Counted from the first letter of the stretch, positions 16,890-26,391 are shown. The stretch: 40,121 nt of DNA from Sulfurovum sp. (GCA_027081115.1 JALWLD010000084.1:1-40121); one strand, 5' to 3'. Numbers and translations: made by a program. The notes: generated from the sequence alone by a model not told the origin.

Positions 16890-18610
16890 TGATAGATACT
16901 ATTTGGGAGTTTTTAACGCATTTTGCGGAAGTAATTATTGTGGTGCTTTTTATTGCACTGATTATATTGTTTATTTACGACCGTTATGTACAACGTAAAC
17001 ATCAGCTACTCATTAATTATCCGATTATCGGTAGGTTCCGTTATTTCTTTGAAGCACTACGTGAACCACTACGTCAATATTTTGCAGAAGAGACTTTCTA
17101 TGAATCCAGAGATAAAATAGACTGGGTTTATAAAGCAGCCAAAGATAGACCAAATTATCAGTCCTTTTCTGTAGCACAACCATTTTCCGGTTCAAGATTT
17201 ATTGTGAAACACTCTGTAAATGTGAAGAATGATGATGAAGTCTCTGATGATCTCTCTGTTACTTTCGGAGAAAGAAGAGAGATACCTTTTGTGGCTAAAA
17301 GTCCTATTATCCGTTCTGCAATGAGTGATGGATCTTTAAGTCCTGAAGCAGTTCGAGCTTTCTCTTTGGGGGCATTAAAGGCAGGTTTTACTGTCAATAC
17401 AGGTGAAGGTGGGTTGACTTCCAACCATCTTTATACGCTCAATCCAGATCTTAACGATGCAGAATATTTGGAGATAGTCAATGGTACACCTTTTGCCGAG
17501 AATGTATTTAAAATTGTAGATAAAATTCTCAATAAAACCTATGCAATTAAAGTGTATAGAAAAATACTACTTAATAAAAAGACTGAAAATACCTATATCT
17601 ATGATAAAAAGACACATGTACTTTTCCGTCCAAACTGGAAGGCACCATTTGAGGTTTTTCCAAAAGAGGTACCTGACTCCATTCCTGATATTATTTTTCA
17701 AATGTCTTCAGGGCTTTATGGTGTACGAGATGAAGAAGGAAAATTTGATGAAGAGCGTTATGCCAAAGTGATGTCTTTTTGTCGTATGACAGAGATTAAG
17801 ATCGCTCAAGGTGCAAAGCAGACAGGCGGAAAACTATCTGGTTCAAAAGTCTCAGCAGATATTGCCTATTATCGTGGTGTAGAAGAAGGTAAAGACCTTT
17901 TCTCCCCTAACCGTTTTCCTTATGCCGATTCTACGGAGCATTTACTAGATTTTGTCGGGAGACTTCAGGAAATATCAAAAAAACCGGTAGGTTTAAAGAT
18001 TGTGATTTCTGATGCCAATGTAGTAGATACACTTTTTGCTGCTGCTGCTGTACGTAAAGCAGCTGGTTTGCCTTTACCTGATTTTATATCAGTTGACTCA
18101 GGAGAAGGTGGTTCTGCTACCGCACCACTTGAGTTAATGGAATCCGTAGGACTACAGACACGTAATGCTCTGTATATTGTTGATATGGCGCTTCGTAAAC
18201 ATGGATTACGTGATGATATCAAGATCATTGCTTCAGGTAAACTTTTGACTCCGGATGATGTAATCATTACTATGTCAATGGGTGCGGATGCAGTAGGTAT
18301 AGCACGTGGATTTATGATGAGTGGGGGATGTATCAGAGCTAGAATGTGTTCTGGGTATGGTTCACATCAATGTCCTGTAGGAATGGCAACACAGGATCCT
18401 AAAAAGCGTGCTTCTTATATTGTGACACGAAAAGGAAATGAAATTGCCAATTATCACAAGAATCTCATAAAAGGTATGAAAACGATGTTGGCTGTGATGG
18501 GTTTTGAAAAGATTGGAGAACTAAGTAAAAAGAACCTTTCTTATAAAAATAACTCCGGTGAGATCTATTTTGATATAGACAAATATTTTAAGAAAAAGTT
18601 ACACCTGTAA
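16889..18610 (+). CDS. Membrane-anchored FMN-binding glutamate synthase-like protein
   Basis: A 573-residue protein with one N-terminal membrane helix (about 9-28, FAEVIIVVLFIALIILFIY) followed by the central and FMN domains of glutamate synthase: SPIIRSAMSDGSLSPEA, GEGGLTSNH, QGAKQTGGKLSGSKV, DFISVDSGEGGSATAPLEL and KIIASGKLLTPDDVI. The amidotransferase domain and the C-terminal beta-helix of GltB are absent, as in the FMN-binding glutamate synthase family. The cluster-ligand segment has three Cys spaced C-x5-C-x7-C (CIRARMC...HQCPVG) rather than the C-x5-C-x4-C of GltB. Reaction and electron donor are not known for this family; membrane anchoring suggests a respiratory or quinone-linked partner. 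Confidence 0.88.
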   Translation: MIDTIWEFLTHFAEVIIVVLFIALIILFIYDRYVQRKHQLLINYPIIGRFRYFFEALREPLRQYFAEETFYESRDKIDWVYKAAKDRPNYQSFSVAQPFSGSRFIVKHSVNVKNDDEVSDDLSVTFGERREIPFVAKSPIIRSAMSDGSLSPEAVRAFSLGALKAGFTVNTGEGGLTSNHLYTLNPDLNDAEYLEIVNGTPFAENVFKIVDKILNKTYAIKVYRKILLNKKTENTYIYDKKTHVLFRPNWKAPFEVFPKEVPDSIPDIIFQMSSGLYGVRDEEGKFDEERYAKVMSFCRMTEIKIAQGAKQTGGKLSGSKVSADIAYYRGVEEGKDLFSPNRFPYADSTEHLLDFVGRLQEISKKPVGLKIVISDANVVDTLFAAAAVRKAAGLPLPDFISVDSGEGGSATAPLELMESVGLQTRNALYIVDMALRKHGLRDDIKIIASGKLLTPDDVIITMSMGADAVGIARGFMMSGGCIRARMCSGYGSHQCPVGMATQDPKKRASYIVTRKGNEIANYHKNLIKGMKTMLAVMGFEKIGELSKKNLSYKNNSGEIYFDIDKYFKKKLHL

Positions 18611-18631
18611 ATAAAAAAGAAAAGAGGATTT

Positions 18632-19045
18632 ATGTATAAAAGAGTTGAACCTAAAATAGAAGAGAGTTTGAGCTGGGATGGACAAAAAGTTTCTGCTTTA
18701 ACGAAAAAAAAGAAGGATTCTTTTTTGGATGATTTGTTTAATCCACAGTCGAATATAAAAGAAACCATTCTCTATATTGCCAAAGCACATACGAAACTTT
18801 TTGGTCTTTTGATGCTGTTTATTTTTCCTTATACATTAGGGGTAATGCTTTTCTTTGTACTCTTTTATATCTATACAGGTATGGGGTTAGAGCATTTTCT
18901 CATTTTACAAGAGAACTACAATCAGTTTGAACCATGGGCGATAGGTTTTTATCTCTTGATGTCAGTTACTATTGTTGGGTTTGCTTTATACTCTATCTAT
19001 CATGTATTACAACATAAAGGTGTTAATAATTTTAGCAACTATTGA
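18632..19045 (+). CDS. Small membrane protein of unknown function
   Basis: A 137-residue protein, not recognised. A charged N-terminal half with a Lys run (ALTKKKKDSFLDDLF) is followed by two or three membrane segments (LFGLLMLFIFPYTLGVMLFF and AIGFYLLMSVTIVGFALYSI). It starts 21 bases after the FMN glutamate-synthase-like gene with an AGAGGA ribosome-binding site, so it is probably the last gene of that operon and might help anchor or connect the upstream membrane protein. Its last seven bases overlap the end of the convergent ackA gene. Confidence 0.75.
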   Translation: MYKRVEPKIEESLSWDGQKVSALTKKKKDSFLDDLFNPQSNIKETILYIAKAHTKLFGLLMLFIFPYTLGVMLFFVLFYIYTGMGLEHFLILQENYNQFEPWAIGFYLLMSVTIVGFALYSIYHVLQHKGVNNFSNY

Positions 19046-20226
19046 GTTTTGAGTATGTTTTGTGTCTGAAGAACAATTTCCAACTCTTCATTGGTAGGGA
19101 TAACCAAAAGTTTGATCTGGGAGTTATCTTTCTGTATCTCTCTGTTTCCTCTTAGCTTCTTTCTGTTTTTTATGGGGTCTATCTGTAGATCTAGGGCAGT
19201 AGAGAGCCTTTTACAAACCCTTTCACGTAACTCCGCAGCATGTTCTCCAATACCTCCTGTAAATACAATGGCATCTACACGTCCCAAAACTATGGTATAG
19301 GCACCAATATATTTTAGTATGCGATAGATATACATCTCAAGTGCAAGTGTGGCTTGTTTGTCTTTTTTGGCTACTTTTTCCAATACTTCTCTCATATCAT
19401 TGGTGCCACAGATACCTTTTAGTCCACTCTCTTTGTTTAATAGGGTATCTATGTCGTCTAGAGAAAGAGCATGAGTCCGTGTAAGGTATGGGATGATGGC
19501 CGGATCAATATCTCCCGAACGTGTACCCATCATGAGACCTTCCAAAGGGGTCATACCCATAGATGTATCGATACTTTTCCCTGATTGAATGGCTGCTGCA
19601 CTGGCACCATTGCCTAGATGCAGTGTAATGAGATTGACTCTATTTAAGGGTTTAGCCAAACAGACTGCTGCTTCTTTTACAACATAGGCATGAGAGGTAC
19701 CATGAAATCCATAGCGTCTGATATGTGAAGCTTGGCTAATCTCGTAGGGTAAAGGGTATGTGTAGGCATGTTGAGGCATGGTTTGATGAAACGCAGTATC
19801 AAAAACAGCAACCTGTTGCAGTGTCGGGTATTGTGTATGTAAACTTTTAATGGCCTCAAGGTTGGCAGGGTTATGAAGTGGAGCAAGAGGTATGAGTGAT
19901 GTGATTTTCTTTATAACCTCTTCGGTAATACATACTGCTGTATTGAAATAATTGCCTCCATGTACCACACGGTGTCCTACTGCATCAAGTGTATTGATGG
20001 AATCTAAAATATGTTGATGTTTCAGTAGAGAAAAGAGTAGAGTCAACGCTTCATGATGGTTATTCACTGTTTCTTTGAATGATTCTGTTTTATCATTAAT
20101 TGTGAGTATCGCTTCACTACACTCTTCACCAATACGTTCAATATGAAGAGAGACATTACTGATCTGGTTTATAAAGTATTGGCATTTCAGAGAAGAGGAA
20201 CCAGAATTGAGTACAAGGATTTTCAT
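19039..20226 (-). CDS. ackA: Acetate kinase
   Basis: Reversible transfer of phosphate between acetyl phosphate and ADP. The 395 residues begin with the canonical KILVLNSGSSSLKCQYF; an in-frame start 23 codons upstream would run into pta and lacks this logic, so 20226 is chosen. Other motifs are GHRVVHGGNYF, FDTAFHQTMPQHAYTYPLP, RYGFHGTSHAYV, LITLHLGNGASAAA, TRSGDIDP and VFTGGIGEHAAELRE. It lies two bases after pta and is last in a six-gene minus-strand operon. Confidence 0.96.
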   Translation of the reverse strand: MKILVLNSGSSSLKCQYFINQISNVSLHIERIGEECSEAILTINDKTESFKETVNNHHEALTLLFSLLKHQHILDSINTLDAVGHRVVHGGNYFNTAVCITEEVIKKITSLIPLAPLHNPANLEAIKSLHTQYPTLQQVAVFDTAFHQTMPQHAYTYPLPYEISQASHIRRYGFHGTSHAYVVKEAAVCLAKPLNRVNLITLHLGNGASAAAIQSGKSIDTSMGMTPLEGLMMGTRSGDIDPAIIPYLTRTHALSLDDIDTLLNKESGLKGICGTNDMREVLEKVAKKDKQATLALEMYIYRILKYIGAYTIVLGRVDAIVFTGGIGEHAAELRERVCKRLSTALDLQIDPIKNRKKLRGNREIQKDNSQIKLLVIPTNEELEIVLQTQNILKTQ

Positions 20227-20228
20227 GC

Positions 20229-22319
20229 TTACTCCTCTGCCTGTGCCTGTATAGCGGTAATAGCTACAGTATTGACTATGTCGTCTACCAGACAACCTCT
20301 ACTTAAGTCATTTACAGGCAAGCGAAGACCTTGCAGTACTGGTCCAATAGCAAGTGCACCCGTAGATCGTTGTACCGCCTTGTAGGTGTTATTTCCTGTA
20401 TTAAGATCAGGAAATATAAAAACTGTTGCTTGTCCTGCTACATCACTTTCGGGAAGTTTCTTTTTGGCTACTTTAGCATCAATGGCCGCATCGTATTGCA
20501 TAGGACCCTCTATAAGGATATTTGGTCGCATTATTTGTGCAAGTTTTGTAGCTTTACGTACTTTTTCAACTTCAGGACCTGTACCTGAAGTACCTGTAGA
20601 GTAAGAGAGCATGGCTACTTTAGGTTCTATGCCAAACTGCTTTGCCGTATCTGCGGAAGAGACAGCAATCTGTGCCAATTCTTCTGCGGTAGGGTCCATA
20701 TTTACCGCACAGTCTCCATAGACCAGTACTTTTGTATCAAGACACATGAAGAAAATACTGGAGACTATGGAGATATCTGATTTGGTTTTAATGATCTGCA
20801 GGGCAGGTCTAACTGTATCAGCTGTGGTGTGAGTAGCTCCTGAAACCATTCCATCTGCCAAACCTTCATAAACCATCATAGTCGCAAAATAAGAGATATG
20901 TGTCATAGCATCTCTGGCTACTTTTAAAGTAAGTCCTTTTTCTTTCCTAAGGGTATAAAATTTTTGGGAGAAACGTTCCTGAAGTGCTTGATCTGAGGGG
21001 TCAACTATTTCTGCTTTGCAGATGTCTATATCCATACGTCTACAGTTATTTTCAATAGTTTTTGGGTTCCCCAGAAGTATAATATCTACCATATCGCGAT
21101 GGAGCAGTATCTCTGTAGCACGAAGTATCCGTTCATCATTGCTCTCAGGTAAGACAATCTTTTGTCTTTTATTCTCGGCTTGTTCAAAAAGTCTGTATTG
21201 GAACATAAGTGGTGTAAGTGTTTTGTTGTTACTGCTCTGGAAACGTTCACGCAATTTTATTTTGTCAACAGAAGCATTGAAAAGACCTTTGGCAAGAGAG
21301 ATCTTTCTTGGGCTATGTGCTGTTATAGTGGCAGAAATTTGATTCAAAGCGATGGCTGTTTCATATGAGTCAAAATTTACAGAGAAAAGTGGGATGACCA
21401 CTTCTGGAAAATCTTTTAATAAAGCCATAATAGGTTCTGAAAGTTTGATGCCACCACTTAAAATAATACCACTGATGTTTGAGTGATTTTTAGCAAAATG
21501 GGAGAGCAGGGTCACTAAAATAATATCGATACGATCACCGGGTACAATGATGATATCTCCGGTTTTAATGTGTTTGAGATAGTTTTCTACACCCATGGCA
21601 GCTATTTTATTTCCATGTACAAGGTGCTGTAGTTGTTCCTGCCTACCTAAAAGCATTTTTGCTTTAAGTGTTTTTGTTACCTGGTCTAAAGTAGGAGTAT
21701 TGAGCTCTTTTACTTCAGGTAAAATATATATCTGTTCTTCAATGTGAATGGAAGTGAGACGTGTCTTGACATGTTCTATGATATTTTCATTACAACGGTT
21801 TACAAACGTTGCCAAGTGGATACAACCCTCTTGTGCAATCATCTCTGAACTTATCTGTATCTCATTGACTATTTTATTACTGCTTTTTCCTTTGGCATTC
21901 AGTACAGAGATAAAAACAGTATCAAGGTTTTTAGCAATCTCAAGGTTAATATCAAAGTCAAAAATACCACCAAATATATCACGGGAAGCACCCTCTATGA
22001 CAACAAAATCGTAAGATTTATGTAGTTTTTTAACTTTTCGAATGAGTGCTTCATGCAACTTGTCTTCTCTGTCTTTGCTATAGGCTTCTATGTATTCACT
22101 AACGGTAAATCCACAACATGCTTCATACTGCATATCCAGTTCAAAATGTTGAAGCATGAATTCAATATCTTCATCCTTACCTGATTGGTCTTGAAGAATA
22201 GGTCGAAAGAATGCGACACGTTCATAACGACCTTTGAGCATTTCCATAAACCCTATGGCAATGACAAGACTTCCGGCATGTGGTTTGGCAGATGCAATGT
22301 AGATACTTTTATGATGCAT
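20229..22319 (-). CDS. pta: Phosphate acetyltransferase, long form with DRTGG domain
   Basis: Interconverts acetyl-CoA and acetyl phosphate. At 696 residues it is the long form: an N-terminal BioD-like P-loop domain (IYIASAKPHAGSLVIAIG; the P-loop is degenerate), a DRTGG regulatory domain (about 220-330, IIVPGDRIDIILVTLL), and the C-terminal catalytic domain (PESNDERILRATEILL, VSGATHTTADTVRPALQII, LSYSTGTSG, NILIEGPMQYDAAID, FPDLNTGNNTYK). It overlaps the upstream antiporter gene by eleven bases and precedes ackA by two, so Pta-AckA expression is tied to the efflux genes upstream. Confidence 0.96.
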   Translation of the reverse strand: MHHKSIYIASAKPHAGSLVIAIGFMEMLKGRYERVAFFRPILQDQSGKDEDIEFMLQHFELDMQYEACCGFTVSEYIEAYSKDREDKLHEALIRKVKKLHKSYDFVVIEGASRDIFGGIFDFDINLEIAKNLDTVFISVLNAKGKSSNKIVNEIQISSEMIAQEGCIHLATFVNRCNENIIEHVKTRLTSIHIEEQIYILPEVKELNTPTLDQVTKTLKAKMLLGRQEQLQHLVHGNKIAAMGVENYLKHIKTGDIIIVPGDRIDIILVTLLSHFAKNHSNISGIILSGGIKLSEPIMALLKDFPEVVIPLFSVNFDSYETAIALNQISATITAHSPRKISLAKGLFNASVDKIKLRERFQSSNNKTLTPLMFQYRLFEQAENKRQKIVLPESNDERILRATEILLHRDMVDIILLGNPKTIENNCRRMDIDICKAEIVDPSDQALQERFSQKFYTLRKEKGLTLKVARDAMTHISYFATMMVYEGLADGMVSGATHTTADTVRPALQIIKTKSDISIVSSIFFMCLDTKVLVYGDCAVNMDPTAEELAQIAVSSADTAKQFGIEPKVAMLSYSTGTSGTGPEVEKVRKATKLAQIMRPNILIEGPMQYDAAIDAKVAKKKLPESDVAGQATVFIFPDLNTGNNTYKAVQRSTGALAIGPVLQGLRLPVNDLSRGCLVDDIVNTVAITAIQAQAEE

Positions 22320-23526
22320 TATTGTCCTTGTTGTAACGCTTGGAATACCAGAGTGCTAATGGCTTGGCTGAGAGTCCATGGAGTATAATAGAAAGTAGAA
22401 CGGTAAGAGAGGCAACACTAAATATCTCTTCATGGCCTTTGATATTGCCCAATTGATGTACCGCCACTAAAATATAAAGAATGGAAGCGATTCCTCTTGG
22501 ACCAAACCAACCGATAAATAATCTTGTTGGAATATCGAGTTTAAAGAAACCAAAACCAATGACAATAGGCAGTATACGCAGAATGGTAAGGCTTAGTATG
22601 GCAAATATCCAGACTTTAAGTGTAAGATATGGAAGCATGAAAGGAACAAAGACCAGACCAAATACAAGAAAAGAGATCATAATGAGTAGTTCTCCTTCAC
22701 TCTCTGCAAACTCCTCTACATTTTTTCTGAGTGTTTTACTGGTATTTCCAAGGAAAAGTCCGGCAAAAAAGGCTGCAATGTATCCGTTACCATGGAAATG
22801 TTCTGCAAAATAGAAAGAAAATATCGCCAAAGCAATAGGAATGAGATTAAGATACTGATGTTCAATCCACTCTTTATTAAGGGTAAACTGACTCAGCTTT
22901 GCTCCACTCCAACCTACAAAGGCACCAGCTACGGCACCTATGAAAATTTGTTGTACAATATAGCCGAACCATCCTTCTGAAGAGCCTGAACCATTGGATG
23001 CAATGAGTGTCAGCACGGTCAAAAGCACAGGAAAAACGATACCGTCATTGAGCCCACTTTCAACATTGATAGTATTTCTGACTGTTTCAGGAATACGTTT
23101 GTCTGAGACAACGATCTTTCCCAGTGCAGCATCAGTGGGTGCTAAAATGAGTGCCAAGAGTAAAATATAAAGAGGTGCCTCTGTAGGGAAGAATATCTGA
23201 GCTGTAAAAAAAGTGAATACAATGGTTATAGGCAGTGCCACAAAAAGTAGGCGTGCGGGCAGTCGCCATTTAGCTTTAAGTCGGTCGATATCCAGTACAG
23301 CAGCATCAGAGAAGAGTACTACAATCAATGCAATCTCTGCAACAATTTGTACGGCTTCTGCATTAAAGCCAACGGGCTTATTTCCTAATACAAGTGTAGA
23401 CAGCAGGATACCAACAGCTGTAAAGACCATAGGTCCGGAGATATTGATCCTGCTTAGTAGTTTAGAGAAGTATCCATACCCTAAAATGACCAGAGTAATA
23501 CCCAAAATAGTCAAATGTTCATGCAT
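22309..23526 (-). CDS. CPA1-family cation/proton antiporter
   Basis: A 405-residue inner-membrane protein with about 12 hydrophobic segments. The family's ion-binding segments are visible: LILAPTDAALGKIVV, NVESGLNDGIVFPVLL (the ESGLNDG motif with the transport Asp), and FIGWFGPRGIASILY. Such proteins exchange Na+ or K+ for protons. It is encoded between an outer-membrane factor gene and pta, overlapping pta by eleven bases, which suggests a role in pH or ion balance during acetate metabolism. Ion specificity cannot be read. Confidence 0.9.
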   Translation of the reverse strand: MHEHLTILGITLVILGYGYFSKLLSRINISGPMVFTAVGILLSTLVLGNKPVGFNAEAVQIVAEIALIVVLFSDAAVLDIDRLKAKWRLPARLLFVALPITIVFTFFTAQIFFPTEAPLYILLLALILAPTDAALGKIVVSDKRIPETVRNTINVESGLNDGIVFPVLLTVLTLIASNGSGSSEGWFGYIVQQIFIGAVAGAFVGWSGAKLSQFTLNKEWIEHQYLNLIPIALAIFSFYFAEHFHGNGYIAAFFAGLFLGNTSKTLRKNVEEFAESEGELLIMISFLVFGLVFVPFMLPYLTLKVWIFAILSLTILRILPIVIGFGFFKLDIPTRLFIGWFGPRGIASILYILVAVHQLGNIKGHEEIFSVASLTVLLSIILHGLSAKPLALWYSKRYNKDNNAS

Positions 23527-23537
23527 GGTATACTCCT

Positions 23538-24899
23538 TTATTGTTTAGGTCTGTCGAAACTTCCACCCAGTGCCAAGTGTAGATTTACACGGTTGATGAG
23601 ACGTTCTCTAATCACTTGCATTTTTTTGATTTCGGCAGCAACCCATTTACCCTGAACAATAATAATATCAAGAACAGAGCTGTCACCAATACGATAACGC
23701 TCTACCGTCATATCGTAAGCGGCTTTATACTCTTTGACCATTGTATTGACATAATGTAAACGTGCAGCAAGATGTTTCTCTGCAGCAAGAGCATTTTCAA
23801 CTTCCTGAAATGCTTTAAGTACAGTTTTTGCATATGTCGCAATGGCTGCTTTCTGCTCAGCATTGGCTATGGCAACCTGTGCCTCAATAGCTCCACCTGT
23901 ATAGAGCGGGGCATAAAGACCGGCAGTAAGATTTGTAATAGCATCATTGAGAGAGTTTGGACCAAGACCTAGTTTTAGATTGATGCTAGGGAGGTGCAGT
24001 AGCTTTGCAGATGCATGCTGATGGAATGCTGCTGCTACGCGTTCTTGTGCAGCAATAAGATCAGGACGGCGTTCTAAGAGTTGTGAAGGCATACCATTAG
24101 GAATACGTGAAGGGGCTCGGTAAAGTGATCTTGCCTGTAGTTTTCCGGAAGGATAACGACCAACAAGAACTTCCAGGGCTCTTTGCGAACGTTCTTTTGC
24201 TGTTAAAGCTGCTCGTGTAGCCTCTTTTGCTTCGGCAACCAATGCTTTAGAGATATGCACATCTCGTTTGTTTCCCTGGCCGATCTTTTCTCTGGCATCA
24301 AGAATCTTTAAACCTCTTTGTTGGAGAACAACGATCTCTTTTGAAAACTCATAGATCTTGGTATTGGCATTGAGAAGGAACCATGCTTTGGCTGTGTTGG
24401 CTGCTAAGGATTGTCTTGCAAAATTGTAGTCAGCCAGTTGTGCGGTGGTGAGTTCTTTTTGTGCTGCAACAGCATTACCGACACGTCCCCAGACGTCAGG
24501 CTCCCAGGAGACACCTAAGCCCCCAAAAGAAATTTCATTGGCACCTTCTGCATTGTTGTCATGATAGTACGCGGAAGCACCTATAGTGGGTTTCAGTTCA
24601 GCTTCTGTGAGCCGGGTAAGTGCTGTAGCTCTTTCTACTCTAGCTGCAGCAATTTTTAGACTCGGGTTGTTTTTTTGTGCCTCTGTAACCAAGGCATTGA
24701 GTTTTGAATCATGAAACGTCTTGATCCACCCATCTTGTACTTTCGCACTGTCTATAGATCTTTTAAATGAGCTTGGTGTAGCTGTAGGTATTGCTTTTGT
24801 ATTTTTAATACTGGCAGTGGCATCTTCATGTGTCAGTACATTCTGTGCACATCCTCCCAGTAAAAGGGCAAGTGATCCTGATAGTAAAATTCTTTTCAT
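23538..24899 (-). CDS. TolC/NodT-type outer-membrane efflux lipoprotein
   Basis: A 453-residue outer-membrane factor. A signal peptide with lipobox LLGGC (lipidated Cys17) is followed by two repeats of the OEP fold: DSKLNALVTEAQKNNPSLKI with WEPDVWGRVGNAVAAQKE in the first, and GMPSQLLERRPDLIAAQERV with LYAPLYTGGAIEAQVAIA in the second. These are hallmark segments of NodT-family channels. It forms the exit duct for a tripartite system with the adaptor gene 14 bases upstream in the operon. Confidence 0.92.
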   Translation of the reverse strand: MKRILLSGSLALLLGGCAQNVLTHEDATASIKNTKAIPTATPSSFKRSIDSAKVQDGWIKTFHDSKLNALVTEAQKNNPSLKIAAARVERATALTRLTEAELKPTIGASAYYHDNNAEGANEISFGGLGVSWEPDVWGRVGNAVAAQKELTTAQLADYNFARQSLAANTAKAWFLLNANTKIYEFSKEIVVLQQRGLKILDAREKIGQGNKRDVHISKALVAEAKEATRAALTAKERSQRALEVLVGRYPSGKLQARSLYRAPSRIPNGMPSQLLERRPDLIAAQERVAAAFHQHASAKLLHLPSINLKLGLGPNSLNDAITNLTAGLYAPLYTGGAIEAQVAIANAEQKAAIATYAKTVLKAFQEVENALAAEKHLAARLHYVNTMVKEYKAAYDMTVERYRIGDSSVLDIIIVQGKWVAAEIKKMQVIRERLINRVNLHLALGGSFDRPKQ

Positions 24900-24913
24900 T
24901 TAAACCCTTTTTC

Positions 24914-25870
24914 TTAATGGAATCGCAAGAAGAATTGCCAACTTTGCATCCGTAAGAGCATCTTACGGATGATAGCCACATGTGACCAGAATGCATTAGA
25001 CATGTCATAGGTTGCTGCAATACCATCTACTCCTAATGGAAGATTGTATTTTGAGAGGTCTTCATCAAATGCAAGTATTACAGGTATATATCCTGGAGGT
25101 AGCTGTCTGGAAAAAGAGAACATAGATCTGTCTGGTGTAATTTCTCCTTCGGCCATTGTAGGTAAGACTCTCAGTACATGGGCTTGGAAAGAACGACCAG
25201 GAATAGAAGGAAAGATTACTTCAGCTAGATTTCCGGCTTTAATATTTTGTAGTGGTTCCTGTGAGAAGGCGGCAATAAAGGCTATTGAGTCTGTATTAAC
25301 AAAGGTCATCACAGGTGCGATAGGCATAGTTACTGCCATCTGTCCTGGTCTAGCTCTTATCTGTGTGACAAATCCATTGGATGGGGCACGTACTATACAG
25401 CTCTCAAGATCGAACTTGGCAGAAGCAACTTTTGCAGTAAGACTGCCCACCTGTTTTTCATATTCATGAATGTCGAATTTGGAACCACCGGCAACACGTC
25501 TAAGTTCTTTGGTATCTATCAGTCTTTTTTTAGCGAAGTCAAGTTGTGCCTCAAGGTCTGCTAAATTTGCTTTGAAACGGGTATCTTCAAGTGTAAAGAG
25601 TACGTCTCCTTTTTTCACAGGAACATTGGGTTTTACTTTAACCTCCAGTACTTTTGCACGCACATTGGGAACAATTGGTGTGGTAACAAAATAATTACGT
25701 GCACTTGTAGAGCTGGGGTGGTAATAGGCCATTCCCATCAGAATAACAGCAAGCATAATGACACCGCCGAGTACAGCAGTGGTAAGTGACCATTTATTGA
25801 CAGGGATCTTAAAGACCTTAAAAATAATCCAACAGAAGGTGGCATAGGTAAGTATCATTAATGTTTCCAT
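24914..25870 (-). CDS. HlyD-family membrane-fusion protein (YibH/YiaV-like)
   Basis: A 318-residue periplasmic adaptor with two N-terminal membrane segments (about 5-20 and 29-49), unlike classical adaptors with one. The biotinyl-lipoyl half-motifs are VRAKVLEVKVKPNVPVKKGD and IVRAPSNGFVTQIRARPGQM, flanking a short coiled-coil hairpin (LADLEAQLDFAKKRL). The beta-barrel part reads LAEVIFPSIPGRSF. With the DUF3302 protein encoded immediately upstream (one-base overlap), it matches the E. coli yibH-yibI and yiaV-yiaW pairs, whose transported substrate is not established. Confidence 0.88.
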   Translation of the reverse strand: METLMILTYATFCWIIFKVFKIPVNKWSLTTAVLGGVIMLAVILMGMAYYHPSSTSARNYFVTTPIVPNVRAKVLEVKVKPNVPVKKGDVLFTLEDTRFKANLADLEAQLDFAKKRLIDTKELRRVAGGSKFDIHEYEKQVGSLTAKVASAKFDLESCIVRAPSNGFVTQIRARPGQMAVTMPIAPVMTFVNTDSIAFIAAFSQEPLQNIKAGNLAEVIFPSIPGRSFQAHVLRVLPTMAEGEITPDRSMFSFSRQLPPGYIPVILAFDEDLSKYNLPLGVDGIAATYDMSNAFWSHVAIIRKMLLRMQSWQFFLRFH

Positions 25871-26241
25871 TAGTTTGCCTCCTCTTTGTTTGTTTCTACA
25901 GTTTCAGAAAGTTTGGCTTCTAGAGCACTTAGTCTCTTTTTGAGTGTTTCAAGTTCTTCTTTAGCCCCAGTTGAGTCTTTGATCTCAACTGTTTCCAGTC
26001 CCCAGCCTTCACCGGGTTTATAGAGGTATGCCCATATCCAGAGAAATGGCCAGATCACATGCATAAGAAAGAGGGAGACCCAACCTGCAATGTGTATAGC
26101 ATCTCTATGTGGATGATTTCTTTTTTTTGCAATCTCATAGGGTATATCATGGATGTAGATAGTAAGATAGATAAAAACAATCACAACCGTGACAAATACT
26201 CCAAGTGCGACAAAATCCAGTGTTCTGGGGTCAATAGCCAT
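25870..26241 (-). CDS. DUF3302 inner-membrane protein (YibI/YiaW-like)
   Basis: A 123-residue membrane protein with two helices (about 10-29 and 48-70). The signature HDIPYEIAKKRNHPHRDAIH and GWVSLFLMHVIWPFLWIWA is that of DUF3302 (E. coli YiaW and YibI). A C-terminal coiled coil (about 92-118, EELETLKKRLSALEAKLSE) extends beyond the short E. coli form as I remember it. It is the first gene of the six-gene operon ending in ackA and presumably works with the adaptor encoded next. Confidence 0.88.
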   Translation of the reverse strand: MAIDPRTLDFVALGVFVTVVIVFIYLTIYIHDIPYEIAKKRNHPHRDAIHIAGWVSLFLMHVIWPFLWIWAYLYKPGEGWGLETVEIKDSTGAKEELETLKKRLSALEAKLSETVETNKEEAN

Positions 26242-26278
26242 AGTTTAACCTTTAATATGTAGTGTAAAAATTAAGAAT

Positions 26279-26284
26279 AGTATA
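26279..26284 (-). promoter_or_regulatory. Candidate -10 of the DUF3302-to-ackA operon
   Basis: TATACT on the minus strand, 37 bases before the ATG at 26241, followed by an AAAGG ribosome-binding site. It lies in a 150-base gap shared with the divergent DUF2092 gene. Confidence 0.4.
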
Positions 26285-26349
26285 GCGAATTTTTCTGTTT
26301 TATGTCTATCCTAAAAGAGAAAATTAGTCATGTTTTATACTTATTATTC

Positions 26350-26355
26350 TATAAT
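26350..26355 (+). promoter_or_regulatory. Candidate -10 of the DUF2092 gene
   Basis: Perfect TATAAT 36 bases before the ATG at 26392, with a GGAGG ribosome-binding site at 26378-26382. No clear -35. Confidence 0.45.
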
Positions 26356-26391
26356 TGACAAATATTGATTATTTAATGGAGGTTTACACCT

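Noticed and set aside
20227-20295. Longer ackA with 23 extra N-terminal codons
   Set aside because: The extension would be encoded inside the end of pta and precedes the universally conserved N-terminal strand of acetate kinase.
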